Part shown: positions 51,641 through 60,672 of the stretch, piece after piece
Layout of the letters: each line of letters opens with the position of its first letter
How positions within the stretch are numbered: position 1 is the stretch's first letter
NCBI RefSeq assembly: GCF_014333585.1
Contig: NZ_JACSCW010000005.1
Span: 186,001 to 250,000, forward strand
Direction of reading: 5' to 3'
Source of the DNA: Hymenobacter sp. BT188
Lineage (GTDB): Bacteria; Bacteroidota; Bacteroidia; Cytophagales; Hymenobacteraceae
Length of the DNA: 64,000 nucleotides
Program-made: the position numbers and the translations under genes
Notes under the pieces: generated by a model
What the model was told of the DNA's origin: nothing
Database searches by the model: none
The model's input: the letters and a program-made list of their open reading frames with translations, nothing else

Positions 51641-52180
51641 ATGAGGCTCCTGGGGGGCATTTTAATGGTGGCCGGTTTGAGTACGGGCTGCCAGAAAAAC
51701 GACGCCGAGGTTAAAAAGAAAGTGGTGTACAATGGGCCTTTGCTGGAAGCCACCAACGTGACCATGCTGGTCAGCGACTCGGCCAAGCTCCAGATCAAGC
51801 TGACGGCTCCTGTGTCGCAGCAATTTGAAAGCGGCGACCAGGTGTACCCGAAGGGTATGAAGGTGACTTTCTATTCGAAGAATGGTGGCATCGTGAATAC
51901 GCTGCAGGGTAAGTACGGCCGGTACGACAAAGCCAAAGATCTTTACCTCGTGCGCAATGATGTGCGGGTGAGCAATGAGGAGAAGAAGCAGAAAATGAAC
52001 TCCGAAGAGCTGTATTACGACAAGCAAAAAGCCATCATCTACACCGAAAAATTTGTGCGCGTCGAAACGCCTACCGAGATCCTGACCGGTACCGGCCTGA
52101 CTGCCAACCAGAATTTCTCGCGCTACAAAATTCTCAAGCCCGCTGGCGTTTTCACCGTCGAAGCGCCGGTAGAAGAGTAA
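51641..52180 (+). CDS. lptC: LptC, LPS export periplasmic protein
   Basis: 179 residues from ATG 51641 with a lipobox-like LSTGC; a TTG at 51596 is an alternative that overlaps the upstream stop. LptC bridges LPS from LptBFG to LptA. Features: VVYNGPLLEATNVTMLVSDSAKLQIKLTAP, QVYPKGMKVTFYSKNGGIVNTLQGKYGRYDKAKDLYLVRNDVRV and KFVRVETPTEILTGTGLTANQNF. A G6C motif (51652-51658) is in the signal peptide codons (Leu-Gly-Gly-Ile). Confidence 0.88.
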   Translation: MRLLGGILMVAGLSTGCQKNDAEVKKKVVYNGPLLEATNVTMLVSDSAKLQIKLTAPVSQQFESGDQVYPKGMKVTFYSKNGGIVNTLQGKYGRYDKAKDLYLVRNDVRVSNEEKKQKMNSEELYYDKQKAIIYTEKFVRVETPTEILTGTGLTANQNFSRYKILKPAGVFTVEAPVEE

Positions 52181-52183
52181 CGA

Positions 52184-52238
52184 AAAAGCCCCTCAGCCAT
52201 GCTAGTGAATTACTTCCTGAATGGCTGGGGGGCTCTTT
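52184..52238 (+). terminator. Terminator with one G6C arm
   Basis: Arms AAAGCCCCTCAGCCAT and ATGGCTGGGGGGCTCTTT with two G-T or mismatched pairs; the right arm contains the G6C motif (52227-52233). A decayed or incomplete form of the paired-motif terminators. Confidence 0.8.
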
Positions 52239-52293
52239 AAGCGATTAAACCAACTAGCCAACGCAATCCGTTGGTTTACACTGTAGCAACTGC

Positions 52294-52572
52294 ATGGATT
52301 TTAAATTTGATAGAGCGCTGGGGCGCACCGTGCTGTTTTCCGTGGCGGTAGTAGCCCTAGTTATTGGCGTCTACGAAACCATTCTGTCGAATAGCCTGGA
52401 TGCTATTTCGCGCAATTATTGGCTGTTTATGGTGTCGTTTGCCTGCATGATGTGGTACCGCTACCTCGGTCAAACCAAAGCCAATACGCCCAGTCCAACC
52501 GCGCCCACGAAGTCTGCACCCACCAAATCACAGTCGCGCAACCTTGCTCCCCGCAAGAAAGGCCGCCGCTAG
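52294..52572 (+). CDS. Small membrane protein, 92 aa
   Basis: Two membrane helices (TVLFSVAVVALVIGVYETIL and WLFMVSFACMMWYRYLG) and a Lys/Pro/Thr/Arg-rich tail ending GRR. Placed between lptC and the PpiD gene. No family recognised; the tail composition suggests binding to nucleic acid or membrane lipids but this is a guess. Confidence 0.65.
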   Translation: MDFKFDRALGRTVLFSVAVVALVIGVYETILSNSLDAISRNYWLFMVSFACMMWYRYLGQTKANTPSPTAPTKSAPTKSQSRNLAPRKKGRR

Positions 52573-52680
52573 GTAATCGTCTGCCGGGCGGCATTCTGGC
52601 GCTGCGCTTTGAATGTCCGGCGGATTCTGGTTATTTTGCGACTCTTTCCACTTTTCTATACTGCGCTTTTTTTCAAGTAC

Positions 52681-54807
52681 ATGGCATTAATTAACACGAT
52701 TCGAGAAAAATCGGGCTGGGCCGTCGGCGCCATCGTTTTTGGCCTACTGCTCTTCATTATCGGCGGCGACCTGATTTCGGGTCAGAACCGACTCTTCAAT
52801 CGTAACGATACGACGGTAGGGGAGATTTCCGGTGAGAAAGTGGAGCTCAACGACTTCAATAACACCCTCGAGCAAGCCAAACAGGCTTTTATCGCTCAGC
52901 AGGGACGTCAGCCCGACGAAAACACTCTAGGCTACCTACGCGACCAAGCCTGGAATCAGACCATCTACCGTATTGCTTTCAAGGAGCAATTTGAGGCGCT
53001 GGGCTTAGAAGTAAGCGACGATGAGCTATACGACATGGTGCAGGGCCGCAACGTGCACCCCAGCATTCGTCAAGCTTTCTCTGACCCACAAACTGGCCAG
53101 TTCGACCGTAACAAGGTTGTAGAGTACCTAAAGAACCTCGACAAATTGCCCCCCCAGGCGCAGGATCAGTGGCGGAATTTTGAAGCTGGCCTAACCCCCG
53201 ACCGTTTGGCTACGAAGTACAACAATCTGCTTAAGCTGAGCACCTACGTAACGTCGGCCGAGGCTAAGCGCTTCCATGAAGCTCAGAACACCCGCGCCAA
53301 TATTCGCTACCTCATTGTGCCGTACTTCTCTATTTCGGATTCGGCGGTGAAAGTAACCGACGAGCAGTTACAGGCTTATCTGGATAAAAACAAAGGCCGC
53401 TACAAGGTGGAAGATGGTCGTGACATTGAGTATGTGACCATTCCTGTAACGGCTTCGAAAGAAGACAGCGCCGCCGTTCGTGCTTCTGTTGATCAGTTGA
53501 CTGCTCAGTTCCGCTCGGCACCCAACGATTCGCTGTTCGCCAAGCTTAACTCCGACCAGCCTTACAGCGGTGCCTACGTTTCGCCCGCCGATTTGCCTGA
53601 GAAGCTTCGTGAGCAACTACCCTTGCAAGTAGGCCAGGTGTACGGACCTTATGCTGAGAATGGCGTGTACTCTATCTTCAAAGTGACTGGCCAAAAAGCC
53701 GGCACTCAGCCTGCCGCCCGTGCCAGCCACATTCTCATTAAGCCCGAAAACACAACTCCGGAAGCCAAAGCTGCTGCCTTGGCTAAGGCAAAAGATGTGT
53801 TGGCTCAAATTAAAGGTGGTGCTGATTTCGCTGCTATGGCTCGTCAGTACGGAACCGATGGTACTACCGCTACCGGCGGCGACTTAGGCTGGTTCACGCA
53901 GGGCCGCATGGTACCGGAGTTTGAGAAGGCCATTTTTGGAGCTACTGCTACTGGCTTGCTGCCTAATCCAGTAGAAACCTCTTTTGGCTACCATATCATC
54001 AAGGTTACGGCTCCTAAGACAAACCAAACATATCAGATAGCCGCCGTACAGAAGAACCTTGTGCCGAGTGAAGCTACCCGTGAAACTGCTTATCAGAAAG
54101 CGCAGGAGTTGAAAGGTGCCGCTACCAACCTGGAGGCTTTCCGCAAAGCAGTAGCTGCTGATAAGTCGCTGCAAAAGCTGGAGGTTAAAGGCCTTGGCCG
54201 CGGTGACCAGGCTGTGAACAACATGCAAGGTGCTCGGGCAATTGTACGCTGGGCTTACGGTGCAAACCAGGGCGGACCGGAAACCAAAATCGGTGATGTA
54301 TCGGAGGTTTTTGAAATTGGTGACCAATACGTGATTGCTGCCCTCACCGGCGAGCGCACCAAAGGCACTGCTGATATAGCCAGCATCCGGCCTGAGTTGA
54401 CGGCCGCAGTTCGCAATGACCTGAAGGCCCAGCAGATTATGGAGAAGCTGAAAGGCAAGACCGGTACGCTGGAGCAAATTGCTGCTGGCTACGGCTCACA
54501 AGCTCAGGTGAAAACGGCTAATGACGTAGTTATCAGCTCTGGCATCATTCAGGGCTTGGGCGCTGAGCCAGTAGCTGTAGGTAAAGTATTTGGATTGAAG
54601 CCTGGCCAAAAGTCAGCGCCCATCCAGGGTGAGCAAGGCGTAGTAATCGTGGAGCCTGTGAGCATCACACCCGCTGCTGCCCCTGCCGATCTGAAAGCCG
54701 TTCGCCAACAGCTTGCTTCGCAGCGCACCGCCCGCACCGATGGCGCCACCTACGAAGCCGTAAAAGCTAACGCCAACATCAAAGACGAGCGCACGAAGTT
54801 CTTTTAA
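52681..54807 (+). CDS. Peptidyl-prolyl isomerase PpiD/SurA-like
   Basis: 708 residues from ATG 52681; ATG 52609 would add 24. N-terminal membrane helix (VGAIVFGLLLFIIGGDLI), SurA-type N-terminal domain, a parvulin domain at about residues 348-448 (ARASHILIKPENTTPEAKA...FAAMARQYGTDGTTATGGDLGWFTQGRMVPEFEKAIF), and a further C-terminal domain. These are periplasmic chaperones for outer-membrane protein assembly. A G7C motif (53148-53155) codes LPPQ. Confidence 0.93.
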   Translation: MALINTIREKSGWAVGAIVFGLLLFIIGGDLISGQNRLFNRNDTTVGEISGEKVELNDFNNTLEQAKQAFIAQQGRQPDENTLGYLRDQAWNQTIYRIAFKEQFEALGLEVSDDELYDMVQGRNVHPSIRQAFSDPQTGQFDRNKVVEYLKNLDKLPPQAQDQWRNFEAGLTPDRLATKYNNLLKLSTYVTSAEAKRFHEAQNTRANIRYLIVPYFSISDSAVKVTDEQLQAYLDKNKGRYKVEDGRDIEYVTIPVTASKEDSAAVRASVDQLTAQFRSAPNDSLFAKLNSDQPYSGAYVSPADLPEKLREQLPLQVGQVYGPYAENGVYSIFKVTGQKAGTQPAARASHILIKPENTTPEAKAAALAKAKDVLAQIKGGADFAAMARQYGTDGTTATGGDLGWFTQGRMVPEFEKAIFGATATGLLPNPVETSFGYHIIKVTAPKTNQTYQIAAVQKNLVPSEATRETAYQKAQELKGAATNLEAFRKAVAADKSLQKLEVKGLGRGDQAVNNMQGARAIVRWAYGANQGGPETKIGDVSEVFEIGDQYVIAALTGERTKGTADIASIRPELTAAVRNDLKAQQIMEKLKGKTGTLEQIAAGYGSQAQVKTANDVVISSGIIQGLGAEPVAVGKVFGLKPGQKSAPIQGEQGVVIVEPVSITPAAAPADLKAVRQQLASQRTARTDGATYEAVKANANIKDERTKFF

Positions 54808-54832
54808 ACCGAAGTTGCTAGTTGATTAAGTG

Positions 54833-54860
54833 AAAAGGGTCGCAAAAGCGACCCTTTTTT
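54833..54860 (+). terminator. Intrinsic terminator after the PpiD-like gene
   Basis: 11-bp arms (54833-54843, 54848-54858) with an AAAA loop and T run. Confidence 0.92.
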
Positions 54861-55035
54861 GTTGAGTGTATATACCGGCAGTATCCGTTATACCTCACAC
54901 ACTATTAACCAAAGTGTGAAGTATTACTAAGTAGATTCTTCCGATCTTTTACTTGGTCATTGCGTTACTTTCTTCTTGGTGGTGAAATGAAACTGGCCCG
55001 TAACCAGTTATTTGTACACGTCTCCAATCGCTTCT

Positions 55036-56865
55036 ATGCTATTCCTTAATCTTCGTCGGTTCCGTTTCTTCTTTCTAATCCTGCTAGGTGTGGCTCTATC
55101 GGTGCCTCTGCATGCTCAGCAGGAAGGAGGCGATATTGCCCTGGCCCGCGAGTACGTGCGCAAGGGCGAAAACGAGAAAGCCGCTTTCCTCTTTGGCCGT
55201 CTGCGCGCCGATGAGCAACTGGCTCCCAATGTACTGCCCGATTACGTAAGCGCGCTACAGAGCTTAAAGCGCCACCGCGATGCCGAGAAGCTGGTGAAGA
55301 AAGCCATTCGGCAGCAGCCCAAGGAAATCGGCTACGGCGTGCTGCTGGGGGGCATTTATACCAACAGTGGTGACCAATCTGCCGCCACCAAGCAGTACGA
55401 GAAGGTAGTAAGTCAACTCACGGCCGAGCAGGTGGTGCCCGTAGCTACGGAGTTCATGAACCGAAAGCTGCCGGAGTGGGCCGAAAAAACCTTTCTGCGC
55501 GGGCGTCAGCTGGCGGGCAACGAAACCGAATTTGCCCCCCAGCTCATCCAGCTTTACACCCAGAGTGGGCAAAATGCCCCCCTGATGGCCGAAACCCTGC
55601 GCCTCATCCGCGACGACGACCGGCAATTGCCTTTTGTGCGCAACATGCTTCAGAACAGCCTGCGCGAGGAAAAGGACTTTGAGGTGTTGGAGAAGATTCT
55701 GCTTACCAACGTCCAGCAGAACCCCGACCAGGTGGTGTACAGCGAGCTGCTGCTGTGGCTACAGGTGCAGCGCCGCGACTTCACCGGCGCCCTCGTGCAG
55801 GCTAAAGCCCTCGACCGCCGCGCCCGCGCCGAGGGTGGCCGCGTGTTGGATCTGGCCGCTATTGCCCAGCGCAACAAGGACTACGAAAGCGCCATTGCCG
55901 GCTACGAGTACGTGATTCGGGAGCATAAGCAGGGGCCGTTTTACCCCGTGGCCCGGCAGCGCTTGGTGCAAACCCGCGAGGAGCAGGTGCGCAACACCTT
56001 TCCGATTGATGTAACTAAAATACGCAGCCTCATTACCGAGTATGAGCAGGTGCTAACCGAATTGGGTCGCACGCCCGAAACTGCTCCAGTGCTGCGCAAT
56101 ATGGCTACGCTCTATGCTTTTCAGCTCGACGATAAGCCCAAAGCTATGGCGCTTTTGCAACAGGTAATTGATATGCCCCGCGCCAGCCTGACAGTAGTGG
56201 ACGACGCCAAACTCAACCTGGCCGACATTTATCTATTACGCAATGAGCCCTGGGAAGCCACGCTGCTGTATTCGCAAGTGGAAAAGTCGCACAAGGATTC
56301 ACCCGTGGGCTACGATGCCAAGCTCCGCAACGCCCGCCTGAACTACTACGCCGGTAACTTCAAGCTAGCCCAGAGCCACCTTGATATTCTAAAGCAAGCC
56401 ACCAGCCGTGAAATCGCCAACGATGCTATGCAGCTCAGCCTGCTCATCACCGATAATACCGCACAGGATACGTCTGGCGTGGCTCTGCGCGACTACGCTG
56501 CCGTGGAGCAGTTGGTATTTCAGAATAAGCTCACGGAAGCCTTGAAGGGCCTCGATAATCTCTTGCAGAAATATCCCGGCCACGCGCTCACCGACGATGC
56601 CTGGTATCTCAAAGGCCAGCTTCAGCGCCGCATCGGCGATTATCAGGGGGCAATTACTACGCTCAGTCGAATTACCGGCAACCCCAAATACGATGTGCTC
56701 AGCGATGACGCTCTCTTCCTGACGGCCACTATTATGGAAGAAGACGTGAAAGATCAAGCTAAAGCTCAGGAACTCTACAATCAGGTTATGGTGAAGTATC
56801 CGGGGAGTATTTATGTAGCCGAAGCCCGTAAGCGCTTCCGCAAGCTGCGCGGCGATAACTCGTAG
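55036..56865 (+). CDS. Tetratricopeptide repeat protein, periplasmic
   Basis: 609 residues from ATG 55036 (TTG/ATG at 55012 also in frame). Signal peptide ending LHAQ, then TPR helices throughout, e.g. ALAREYVRKGENEKAAFLFGRL, DAEKLVKKAIRQQPKE, and YNQVMVKYPGSIYVAEARKRF. Likely an outer-membrane or periplasmic scaffold. Three G6C motifs (55347, 55534, 55576). No specific partner identified. Confidence 0.88.
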   Translation: MLFLNLRRFRFFFLILLGVALSVPLHAQQEGGDIALAREYVRKGENEKAAFLFGRLRADEQLAPNVLPDYVSALQSLKRHRDAEKLVKKAIRQQPKEIGYGVLLGGIYTNSGDQSAATKQYEKVVSQLTAEQVVPVATEFMNRKLPEWAEKTFLRGRQLAGNETEFAPQLIQLYTQSGQNAPLMAETLRLIRDDDRQLPFVRNMLQNSLREEKDFEVLEKILLTNVQQNPDQVVYSELLLWLQVQRRDFTGALVQAKALDRRARAEGGRVLDLAAIAQRNKDYESAIAGYEYVIREHKQGPFYPVARQRLVQTREEQVRNTFPIDVTKIRSLITEYEQVLTELGRTPETAPVLRNMATLYAFQLDDKPKAMALLQQVIDMPRASLTVVDDAKLNLADIYLLRNEPWEATLLYSQVEKSHKDSPVGYDAKLRNARLNYYAGNFKLAQSHLDILKQATSREIANDAMQLSLLITDNTAQDTSGVALRDYAAVEQLVFQNKLTEALKGLDNLLQKYPGHALTDDAWYLKGQLQRRIGDYQGAITTLSRITGNPKYDVLSDDALFLTATIMEEDVKDQAKAQELYNQVMVKYPGSIYVAEARKRFRKLRGDNS

Positions 56866-56934
56866 AAACTGGAGCGAAAGTGTAGTTGTTGCTTACTATA
56901 ATCAGCTTCGATTTGCGCTCGCTTTGTGGCTACT

Positions 56935-57048
56935 CTAGGCAAAGAAAACGAACAGCAGCGCAATAAACAGGATGAAAACCAGGTACATCAGCCCATCAGT
57001 GAGGATATATTGCCGGTATTGCTGGTAAAACGCGCGAAGCTTTTTCAT
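56935..57048 (-). CDS. Very small membrane protein, 37 aa
   Basis: ATG complementary to 57046-57048 to TAG complementary to 56935-56937. The peptide starts MKKLRAFYQQYRQYILTDGL and ends in a single hydrophobic segment (MYLVFILFIALLFVFFA). It is too short for many gene finders. It lies in the 296-nt gap between the convergent TPR gene and divergent recJ, with a G6C motif 22 nt upstream of its start. Its composition (basic amphipathic N terminus plus one transmembrane helix) is that of genuine small proteins; conservation was not tested. Confidence 0.7.
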   Translation of the reverse strand: MKKLRAFYQQYRQYILTDGLMYLVFILFIALLFVFFA

Positions 57049-57115
57049 AAAGTACTAGGGCAAAAGACTGGGGGGCAAAAATACGCATTAGTGGGCGAGG
57101 CGGCGTTTTTCTGCT

Positions 57116-57123
57116 TACTTTTG
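57116..57123 (+). promoter_or_regulatory. Candidate -7 element (TACTTTTG)
   Basis: Perfect match to TAnnTTTG, 38 nt before the recJ ATG. Confidence 0.45.
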
Positions 57124-57161
57124 AAGTCGTCGTCCGCTGTAGGCGACCCCCGCCGACTAGT

Positions 57162-58889
57162 ATGGAAAAGAGATGGATTCGTAAGCCTGTGCCCGACCCG
57201 GCCACCGTGCGGCATTTGGCCGATGCGTTGCGCGTAAACGAGGCCATCATTAGCTTACTCTGTCAGCGAGAGGTAAGTTCTTTTGAGGAAGCGCGCGCTT
57301 ACTTCCGGCCCGTACTTCAGGAGTTGCCCAACCCGTTGCGCATGCGCGACATGGACCGCGCCGTGGAGCGCCTCGTGCGTGCCTTGCATGAAGGCGAGCG
57401 GGTGCTCGTATTCGGGGACTACGACGTGGACGGTACTACTTCCGTAGCGGTAGTCTACTCGTATCTACTGCCGCTTTTCGGACCCGAGCGCATCGACTAT
57501 TACATTCCTGACCGCTACCAAGAGGGCTACGGCGTATCGGAAGCTGGCATTGACTATGCTGCGCAGCACGGCTATGCGCTGATTATCGCGCTGGACTGTG
57601 GCGTAAAATCGGTGGATAAAGTAACCTATGCCAACACCCGCGGCGTCGATTTTATCATCTGCGACCACCACTTGCCCGGCCAGGAATTGCCCCCCGCCGT
57701 GGCCGTGCTCGACCCTAAGCGCACTGATTGCGAGTATCCGTACAAGGAGCTGTCAGGCTGCGGCGTAGGCTTCAAGCTTATGCAGGCGCTGGGCGAGCAT
57801 TTGGGTCTGGATGAAGAGCCGCTCCATGAGTTGCTTGATTTGCTGGCCGTCAGTATCGCGGCCGATATCGTGCCCATTACCGGCGAAAATCGCATTCTGG
57901 CTTATCATGGCCTGCGCTTGCTCAATGACCCTCAGCGCCCTCAGCGTCCCGGCCTCGACGCCCTGCGCGAGTTGGCTGGCTTGGGCGTAAATGAGCTGAA
58001 TATCACAAGTCTGGTTTTTGGCTTTTCCCCGCGTATTAATGCCGCCGGCCGCATGGGCGATGCCAAACGCTCAGTGGCCATGCTCTTGGCTCAATCCAAG
58101 GAAGAAGCGAAGGAGAAAGCTGGAGTAGTTGATAAAACCAACCAGGAGAGGCGCGGCTTCGATACCAGCACCACGAAAGAAGCGCTGCAAATGATTGAGG
58201 ACGATGCGGTGCTGCGCACGGCTAGCTCCACGGTACTCTTCAAGCAGGATTGGCACAAGGGTGTGGTAGGTATTGTGGCCTCGCGCTGCCTCGACAAATA
58301 CTACCGCCCTACCATCATCCTGACGGCCAGCAACGACGGCAAAGCCACCGGCTCGGCTCGCTCCGTAATAGGCTTCGACGTGCACGAGGCCATTGGTGAA
58401 TGCGCCGACCTGCTCGACCAGTTTGGAGGGCATATGTACGCCGCTGGTCTTACCATGCCCATCGAAAACGTGCCCGCCTTCCGCGAGAAATTTGAGCGTA
58501 TAGTGGCCGGCCGAATCTTGCCCGAGCAGCTCATTCCGCCAGTAGAAATCGATGGCGTACTGCGACTAAGCGACGTGACGCCGGGCTTCTTTAATCTGCT
58601 TCGGCAAATGGAGCCGTTCGGACCAGGCAACTCTAACCCGGTATTTGAGTCGCGGAATGTATACATCGTGCCTCATTCGGCGCGTATTGTTGGCAACTCT
58701 CACCTCAAGCTCGTGCTCACCCAGGATGGGCACTACACGATAGATGCCATTGGTTTTGGACTAGGTGAATACCTTGACCGCATCATGCAGGGCAACCCCT
58801 TTAGCGTATGCTACACGGTGGAAATGAACGAGTTCCGGGGCGTGAAAAGTCTGCAACTGCGGATAAAGGATATTCGCTGGGAAGAGTAA
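57162..58889 (+). CDS. recJ: Single-stranded-DNA-specific exonuclease RecJ
   Basis: 575 residues, standard. RecJ is the 5'-3' exonuclease of recombination and mismatch repair. DHH phosphoesterase motifs: LVFGDYDVDGTTS (near residue 85), DHHLPG, and NAAGRMGDA, then DHHA1 domain with GGHMYAAGLTM near 425. The ssDNA-binding OB domain follows. A G6C motif at 57689-57695 is within the DHH domain. Confidence 0.95.
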   Translation: MEKRWIRKPVPDPATVRHLADALRVNEAIISLLCQREVSSFEEARAYFRPVLQELPNPLRMRDMDRAVERLVRALHEGERVLVFGDYDVDGTTSVAVVYSYLLPLFGPERIDYYIPDRYQEGYGVSEAGIDYAAQHGYALIIALDCGVKSVDKVTYANTRGVDFIICDHHLPGQELPPAVAVLDPKRTDCEYPYKELSGCGVGFKLMQALGEHLGLDEEPLHELLDLLAVSIAADIVPITGENRILAYHGLRLLNDPQRPQRPGLDALRELAGLGVNELNITSLVFGFSPRINAAGRMGDAKRSVAMLLAQSKEEAKEKAGVVDKTNQERRGFDTSTTKEALQMIEDDAVLRTASSTVLFKQDWHKGVVGIVASRCLDKYYRPTIILTASNDGKATGSARSVIGFDVHEAIGECADLLDQFGGHMYAAGLTMPIENVPAFREKFERIVAGRILPEQLIPPVEIDGVLRLSDVTPGFFNLLRQMEPFGPGNSNPVFESRNVYIVPHSARIVGNSHLKLVLTQDGHYTIDAIGFGLGEYLDRIMQGNPFSVCYTVEMNEFRGVKSLQLRIKDIRWEE

Positions 58890-58903
58890 AGGTTGTCCCC
58901 TGA

Positions 58904-59296
58904 TTAAGCGAACGTATAAAAGGCGTTAATCACGAAGTTCCAGATCACTACTACGCCGGTAGAAATCAGCTTAGCCACGTAAAACGGCACTTTCCAGCGC
59001 TGATACAGCCAGCGTAGAAGCAAGGTGTTCAGGCCTAATCCGATAATGGCTGCCAGCGCGAAATATCCGAACTGGCCAAGGATAGCCGGGTCTTGGCTTC
59101 GAAAAGTCCAGACACGATTCAGGAAAAAATTGACGCAGGTAGCCACGCTGAAGCCAATGGCATTGGCTACATACGGATTCAGCCGTAGCTTCTCCTTGGC
59201 CAGATAAGTCAAGCTGAAATCGACGGCTACCCCAAAACCTCCCACCACTCCATACTTGACCAGCTTCATCAATAATTGAGCGTATTCGGGGGGCAT
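58904..59296 (-). CDS. GtrA family membrane protein
   Basis: 130 residues with four helices. KYGVVGGFGVAVDFSLTYLA, and NAIGFSVATCVNFFLNRVWTF are GtrA family hallmarks; such proteins are thought to flip undecaprenyl-linked sugars or lipids. Start codon ATG complementary to 59294-59296 is part of the iterated motif (59288-59294; codons Met-Pro-Pro-Glu). Confidence 0.88.
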   Translation of the reverse strand: MPPEYAQLLMKLVKYGVVGGFGVAVDFSLTYLAKEKLRLNPYVANAIGFSVATCVNFFLNRVWTFRSQDPAILGQFGYFALAAIIGLGLNTLLLRWLYQRWKVPFYVAKLISTGVVVIWNFVINAFYTFA

Positions 59297-59299
59297 AAG

Positions 59300-60526
59300 C
59301 TAAACGGAAAGAGAGGCAGCTGAAACCGCCTTAACAGGTGCGTTGGCAGCAGAAGTAGGCTGGGGGGCAAAATTGCGGGTTAGCAGCTCGTACGTCAGGC
59401 GTGCCCAAACGAAGATGCAGGGTACGGCCTTGAGCACGTAAGGCACTACGTAGGCCTTACGCAGGAAGCGCGGAAACAAGTCGGTGGGGGAGAGCACCGT
59501 GAACAGAATGACGCTGAGCAGGAGCACCAGATCGGGCCAGCGCCGGCTGGGCTGCAAGCTCCACCACAGCCCCACGCCCGCCACCGCAATAACGAACGTC
59601 GGCGACTCGGCCTTATGATTGAACACGACTACCCACAACAATACCGCCGCCAGCATACCCGTCCGAAACGCGGCGTGCTGGTATTGCTTAAAGCGAAGCA
59701 ACGGTAGGCAAAATAGCGCGGCTCCTACCAGCACCACGGCCGTCTTGGGGGGCAAAAATCCGAACCAGGTTTCCAGCCACCCCATTACCGACAACCCGAA
59801 GGAAGCCGAATGGTCGGCGGCCAGCATAACGCCCCAGCTTTGGTATTGGGCCAGCAGCTCAGCAGGCGACGCCACCAACAGAGGCAGCAGCGCCAGCACA
59901 ATTCCTAGCCCAACCGACCACAGCACAAAGCGCACCCGCTGGCGCGGATACAGCCAAAACAGTACGAAAGCCACCAGCCCAAATAGCTTCACGAACACAC
60001 TCAACAACAGCCACAGCGCCGCTCTACCCGGCCGGGCGCGCTCCAGCGCCACCGCTCCCCCAATGATAAGCCCAGCCACCAGACCGTTGCTCTGGGCATT
60101 TTGCATAGAAGTCAGCAACTCAATGGCCGACAGCCAGAGGACTACGCGACGTGCTCTGGTGTCAATGGTGGGCAGCTGTTGCACCGCCCAGTAGAGGGCG
60201 GCGGCATTCAAGGCATTCCAGCCCAGCAAGCCTACAAAATTGGGCAACACAGCAAATGGACCCATGAGCAGGGCAAACGTGGGGCTGTATTTATACAAAT
60301 CGTACTGCTCCACTAGGTGCAGAATGTACATGTCCTGGCCTTGCAACAGGTGGTAAAACGCGTTGCGGAAGATGATGTAGTTGTTGTAGTTGGTATACGG
60401 CAGATTGCTGCTTTTCAGAAACTGCACCACCGTAGCGGCCACCGTCAGCAGGGCATAAACGGCCGGCAAGCTTGCAGGGTGATGCAACAAACGTTGCCAG
60501 CGCGTAGACGGTAGAGTAGTTGTCAT
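59300..60526 (-). CDS. Glycosyltransferase family 87 / DUF2029-like membrane protein
   Basis: 408 residues from the ATG complementary to 60524-60526. About ten hydrophobic helices and the periplasmic LPYTNYNNYIIFRNAFYHLLQGQDMYIL loop, then LYKYSPTFALLMGPFAVLP, which match GT87 (PIMT-like mannosyltransferase) proteins. It ends 3 nt before the GtrA start, so the two genes look co-transcribed; together they suggest a lipid-linked sugar path. Three G6C motifs (59362, 59747 in the gene, 60546 with nine G just upstream). Confidence 0.82.
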   Translation of the reverse strand: MTTTLPSTRWQRLLHHPASLPAVYALLTVAATVVQFLKSSNLPYTNYNNYIIFRNAFYHLLQGQDMYILHLVEQYDLYKYSPTFALLMGPFAVLPNFVGLLGWNALNAAALYWAVQQLPTIDTRARRVVLWLSAIELLTSMQNAQSNGLVAGLIIGGAVALERARPGRAALWLLLSVFVKLFGLVAFVLFWLYPRQRVRFVLWSVGLGIVLALLPLLVASPAELLAQYQSWGVMLAADHSASFGLSVMGWLETWFGFLPPKTAVVLVGAALFCLPLLRFKQYQHAAFRTGMLAAVLLWVVVFNHKAESPTFVIAVAGVGLWWSLQPSRRWPDLVLLLSVILFTVLSPTDLFPRFLRKAYVVPYVLKAVPCIFVWARLTYELLTRNFAPQPTSAANAPVKAVSAASLSV

Positions 60527-60573
60527 AAAGCGAAATAGAGCACTTGGGGGGGGGCAAAAGTAACGCCTTGAGA

Positions 60574-60672
60574 TGTAGCGCGAACTTTCAGGTCGCACAT
60601 TGCTTCAGCCGCTGGTAAAAATGCCCCCCAGCTTATTGTTTAACTATACGCGAACTAAAAGTTCGCGCTACA
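60574..60672. repeat. REP-like inverted repeat around a G6C motif
   Basis: 15-bp perfect arms TGTAGCGCGAACTTT (60574-60588) and its complement (60658-60672), plus a tight palindrome CGCGAACT-AAA-AGTTCGCG (60649-60667). A GCCCCCC motif (60623-60629) lies between the arms. It overlaps the stop codon of the DoxX gene. Confidence 0.75.
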
